Part shown: piece after piece, positions 6,368-9,079 of the stretch
How positions within the stretch are numbered: the first letter of the stretch is position 1
How the letters are laid out: each line of letters begins with the position of its first letter
NCBI GenBank assembly: GCA_023423285.1
Contig: JAFAFV010000130.1
Span: 1-9,079, forward strand
Source: Bacteroidota bacterium
Lineage (GTDB): Bacteria > Bacteroidota > Bacteroidia > Chitinophagales > Chitinophagaceae
Reading direction: 5' to 3'
DNA length: 9,079 nucleotides
Program-made: the position numbers and the translations under genes
Notes under the pieces: model-generated
Told to the model about the DNA's origin: nothing
The model's database searches: none
What the model saw: only the letters and a program-made list of their open reading frames with translations

Positions 6368-7522
6368 ATGAGAAATCTTTTAATAATAATCGCATTTGTT
6401 CTGGCCTTTGCAGGTTGTAAGGAAAGATATGATCCGGAAATTGAATCGCCACACACGGGATACCTGGTAGTTGAAGGCTTTATTAATAGCAGCAACGAGA
6501 AAACGATCATCCATCTGTCCAGAACATTAAAACTGGTTGACTCCGTTTTTTACAAACCAGAACGCAGGGCGCACATGGTTGTGGAAGGAGATAACAATGA
6601 TCGTTTTATATTACAGGAAACCGCTGCTGGCGTTTATGCATCAGCACAACCGCTGCCGCTAAATATTAGTGCTAAGTACCGGCTTAAGATCAGTACACAG
6701 GGTAATGAATATGCATCTGAATTTTCGCCGGTTAACAGAACGTCGCCCATTGACAGCATTTCATGGAAGCGGGAATTTAACGGTGTTCAGTTGTATGTGC
6801 ATACGCACGATGATAAAACAAATGAGAAAAGTTATTACCGTTGGCAGTTTAATGAAACCTGGGAAATACGCTCTTCTAATATGAGCAACCTGCAGGTAAT
6901 ATATGATAAGGATAAAAAGCCCCTGAAGGTTGATTATAAATATCCCGACCAATCGTATAACGATTCGATATTTTACTGCTGGCAATACTTCAATTCTTCA
7001 AACCTCATACTGGGCAGTACCGAGCGGCTGGAAAAAAATGTTATGCAACACCCTATTACTTCTATACCGCCACGGTCAATAAAACTGGGTGTATTATACA
7101 GCATTGAAATAAAGCAATACGGCATGAGCAAAAAAGCTTATGACTTTTACCTGCAAATGAAAAAAAATACTGAGCAACTGGGTTCTATATTTGATGCGCA
7201 GCCTTCAGAGCTTAACAGCAATATCGCGAATCTGAACGATCCGTCAGAAATTGTGATAGGCTTTGTTGAGGTAAACGATATGCAGGCTAAAAGATTATTC
7301 ATTGCGCGCAGCCAGGTGGCAGATTGGGGATACGGCATGTTTTGCCAGGAAGTTGCAGTTCCCAACCACCCTGATTCTATACAGGCATACTCCATGAACA
7401 TGCCAACCATTCCCGCTGAAACTTCGCCTACTGGGGCTATCACATCTTATTTCTCTGCACCTGCTGAGTGTGTGGATTGCAGGCTGCGCGGATCGAATAT
7501 AAAACCTCCGTTCTGGCCTTGA
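6368..7522 (+). CDS. DUF4249-type outer-membrane lipoprotein
   Basis: The 384-residue protein begins with a lipoprotein signal: MRNLLIIIAFVLAFAGC with lipobox FAGC and lipidated C17. The mature N-terminus KERYDPEIE is charged, as in lipoproteins exported to the Bacteroidota cell surface, though surface display is only suggested. The body is beta-rich. An early segment GYLVVEGFINSS (31-42) and IIHLSRT (47-53) are typical of DUF4249 proteins. A middle section has YCWQYFNSSNLILGSTERL (203-221) and YDFYLQMKKNTEQLGSIFDAQPSE (258-281). The C-terminal part is Cys-containing, with C326 and AECVDCRLRGSNIKPPFW (366-383), where C368 and C371 may form a disulfide. The ATG at 6368 is chosen over an upstream in-frame one (6227) because the latter would put 47 non-signal residues before the lipobox and overlap the receptor gene. 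It starts 4 nt after the receptor stop, so the two are probably translationally coupled and may form one complex. Biochemical function is unknown. Confidence 0.92.
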   Translation: MRNLLIIIAFVLAFAGCKERYDPEIESPHTGYLVVEGFINSSNEKTIIHLSRTLKLVDSVFYKPERRAHMVVEGDNNDRFILQETAAGVYASAQPLPLNISAKYRLKISTQGNEYASEFSPVNRTSPIDSISWKREFNGVQLYVHTHDDKTNEKSYYRWQFNETWEIRSSNMSNLQVIYDKDKKPLKVDYKYPDQSYNDSIFYCWQYFNSSNLILGSTERLEKNVMQHPITSIPPRSIKLGVLYSIEIKQYGMSKKAYDFYLQMKKNTEQLGSIFDAQPSELNSNIANLNDPSEIVIGFVEVNDMQAKRLFIARSQVADWGYGMFCQEVAVPNHPDSIQAYSMNMPTIPAETSPTGAITSYFSAPAECVDCRLRGSNIKPPFWP

Positions 7523-7544
7523 TACAAAATTTAAATTAATTGTG

Positions 7545-9079
7545 ATGCTTGTTGTAGCCAACCATACATTTTTTAAAAAGCGGGTAAGCACTGCGCTGCT
7601 GCTGGCTTGTTTTTTATGTTTGAAAAGTGTGAGTGCACAGGAAAACGTGCAGCAGATCGTTAACACGTTTAGCAATTATAAAAGCAACTCATATCAGGAA
7701 AAAGTATTTGTGCATACTGATAAAAACTATTACCAGGCTGGCGAGATCATTTGGTTTAAGGTATATAATACCGATGCCTTTGACAACAAACCAACCACGC
7801 TTAGTAAAATTACTTATGTAGAAATATTGGACAGCAGCAACACTTCTGTAATGCAGGCAAAAGTGGGGCTGGATGCATCTACAGGTCAGGGGTCTTTTTA
7901 TATACCGCCAAACACTTCTTCAGGCAATTTTATTTTAAGAGCATATACGACGTGGATGAAAAATTTTGATCCTTCATATTTTTTTGAAAAGAAGATCACC
8001 ATCGTAAATATCAGGAGGTTGCCTCCGATAGCGCAGCAAAAAACGCCGCTTCAATATAGCATCCGCTTCTTTCCGGAAGGGGGTAACATGGTAAGAGAAC
8101 TGCCGGGCAATATTGCCTTTAAAGCCACAGATCAATACGGACAGCCCTTCAATTTTATAGGTTACCTGCTTGAAGCTGATGATACTGTACTTCAGTTCTC
8201 ACCCTATAAAGCGGGTATGGGCAACTTTATATTCACACCCAAAAGCGGTAAAAAATACCAGGCTGTTATAAAGCCAAATGATGGCGTGCCCTTTAGAGCA
8301 CAATTACCTGAAATTTATAACAGGGGCTACACCATGCAACTTGAAGAAGCAAACAACCAGATAAGGGTTACGGCATTTACAAATGTATCGCCTGCTGCTG
8401 AACTGTACCTTGTAGGTCATACACGCCAGTCTATCAAAATAGCACAAAGGGGCGCTGTAGAAAACGGAAGCGTAACATTTTCTATTGACCGTTCGCAATT
8501 AGGAGACGGCATGTCTCACCTCACGTTGTTTAACATGCAGCGTGAACCAGTTTGTGAAAGGCTGTATTATAAAGAGCCTGCCAAAACGCTTGATATTAAT
8601 ATTGGCACAGGTCGCACCTCTTATAAAAGGCGCAACCCGGTAGACTTCGTGATCAATACGTCAAATGCTGATACGGTGTCGCTTTCTATGACGGTTTATA
8701 AATTAGATTCTCTTCAAACTATTGATAACAGCGATATTGCTTCTTATTTTTATTTAACCTCTGATCTTGGCGGCTTTGTAGAAAATGCGGGCGAATACTA
8801 CGCTAACACTGACAGGCAGGCAACCAACCTTTTGCTTTTAACGCATGGCTGGAGAAGATTTGACTGGAAAAAAATACTGCAAAACAGCAAACCTTCATTT
8901 GAGTTTGCACCTGAATACTCCGGCCATATCATAACCGGGCGCATCGTAAATGCCGCCAATGAGCAACCTGCTTCAAACATCAATACCTATCTTTCAAGTC
9001 CATCGCCGCTTACACAATTTAAAACTGCAGTCAGCAGAGCAGATGGTTCAATCGTTGCTGAAATAAATAACTTCATAGG
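7545..9079 (+). CDS. Exported macroglobulin-like protein, 3' end beyond window
   Basis: The frame is open from ATG 7545 to the window end (511 complete codons, no stop), so the gene is truncated only by the edge. A signal peptide (KKRV basic region, STALLLACFLCL core, cleavage after VSA at residue 31) directs export. Residues 51-155 match an MG2-like macroglobulin domain: EKVFVHTDKNYYQAGEIIWF, then a beta-sandwich ending in an LRAYTTWMKNF block. Further beta domains include RFFPEGGNMVRELPGNIAFK (174-193) and PVCERLYYKEP (335-345) followed by TSYKRRNPVDFVI (358-370), the kind of inter-domain junction found in macroglobulins. LLTHGWRRFDWKKIL (431-445) is a hallmark of this Bacteroidota family. 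At about 458 a carboxypeptidase regulatory-like domain begins (GRIVNAANEQPAS). Relatives often carry a TonB-plug-like region further on, which cannot be checked here. It starts 22 nt after the lipoprotein gene and is the fourth gene of the operon. No thioester motif (CxEQ) is visible in the part present. The role is unknown; an envelope scaffold or secretion/uptake accessory is plausible. Confidence 0.9.
   Translation, partial: MLVVANHTFFKKRVSTALLLACFLCLKSVSAQENVQQIVNTFSNYKSNSYQEKVFVHTDKNYYQAGEIIWFKVYNTDAFDNKPTTLSKITYVEILDSSNTSVMQAKVGLDASTGQGSFYIPPNTSSGNFILRAYTTWMKNFDPSYFFEKKITIVNIRRLPPIAQQKTPLQYSIRFFPEGGNMVRELPGNIAFKATDQYGQPFNFIGYLLEADDTVLQFSPYKAGMGNFIFTPKSGKKYQAVIKPNDGVPFRAQLPEIYNRGYTMQLEEANNQIRVTAFTNVSPAAELYLVGHTRQSIKIAQRGAVENGSVTFSIDRSQLGDGMSHLTLFNMQREPVCERLYYKEPAKTLDINIGTGRTSYKRRNPVDFVINTSNADTVSLSMTVYKLDSLQTIDNSDIASYFYLTSDLGGFVENAGEYYANTDRQATNLLLLTHGWRRFDWKKILQNSKPSFEFAPEYSGHIITGRIVNAANEQPASNINTYLSSPSPLTQFKTAVSRADGSIVAEINNFI

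Overview
The window looks like a chromosomal segment of a Bacteroidota bacterium, probably of the Chitinophagaceae or a close relative. The evidence is a TonB-dependent receptor with an N-terminal STN domain and a carboxypeptidase-like plug extension, a DUF4249 lipoprotein, a macroglobulin-like 'HTDKNYY…GE…WFK' protein, a TAnnTTTG-type promoter element, start codons without Shine-Dalgarno sequences, and moderate GC. All seven genes lie on the + strand, tightly packed, and the opposite-strand ORFs look like shadows. No tRNA, rRNA, CRISPR array, insertion sequence or phage gene was seen.

Left part (1-2800). The window opens inside a protein whose C-terminal part carries a His-x-Gly…Cys-Gly pattern resembling clan CD (caspase/gingipain/CHAT) folds. 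Next comes tsaB, a housekeeping gene of t6A tRNA modification. Then follows a small, cysteine-free ArsR-type winged-helix regulator with its own TAnnTTTG promoter element and a textbook intrinsic terminator. A tandem rhodanese follows only 24 nt after the terminator stem; its first domain has lost the catalytic cysteine and its second keeps it.

Right part (2869-9079). Four closely spaced genes (gaps 12, 4 and 22 nt) form a likely envelope operon: a small secreted protein of unknown function, a 918-residue TonB-dependent receptor, a DUF4249 lipoprotein, and a large exported macroglobulin-like protein cut by the window edge. The likely picture is outer-membrane uptake or surface assembly. The receptor would form the channel, the lipoprotein a surface or periplasmic partner, and the two exported proteins accessories; the substrate cannot be read from the sequence. 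A palindrome whose half-site recurs directly against the first start codon lies just before this operon.

The most unusual items are the clan-CD-like domain in the first protein, the free-standing tandem rhodanese that matches the C-terminal half of persulfide dioxygenase-rhodanese fusions, the terminator wedged between regulator and rhodanese, and the four-gene envelope module of undetermined substrate.
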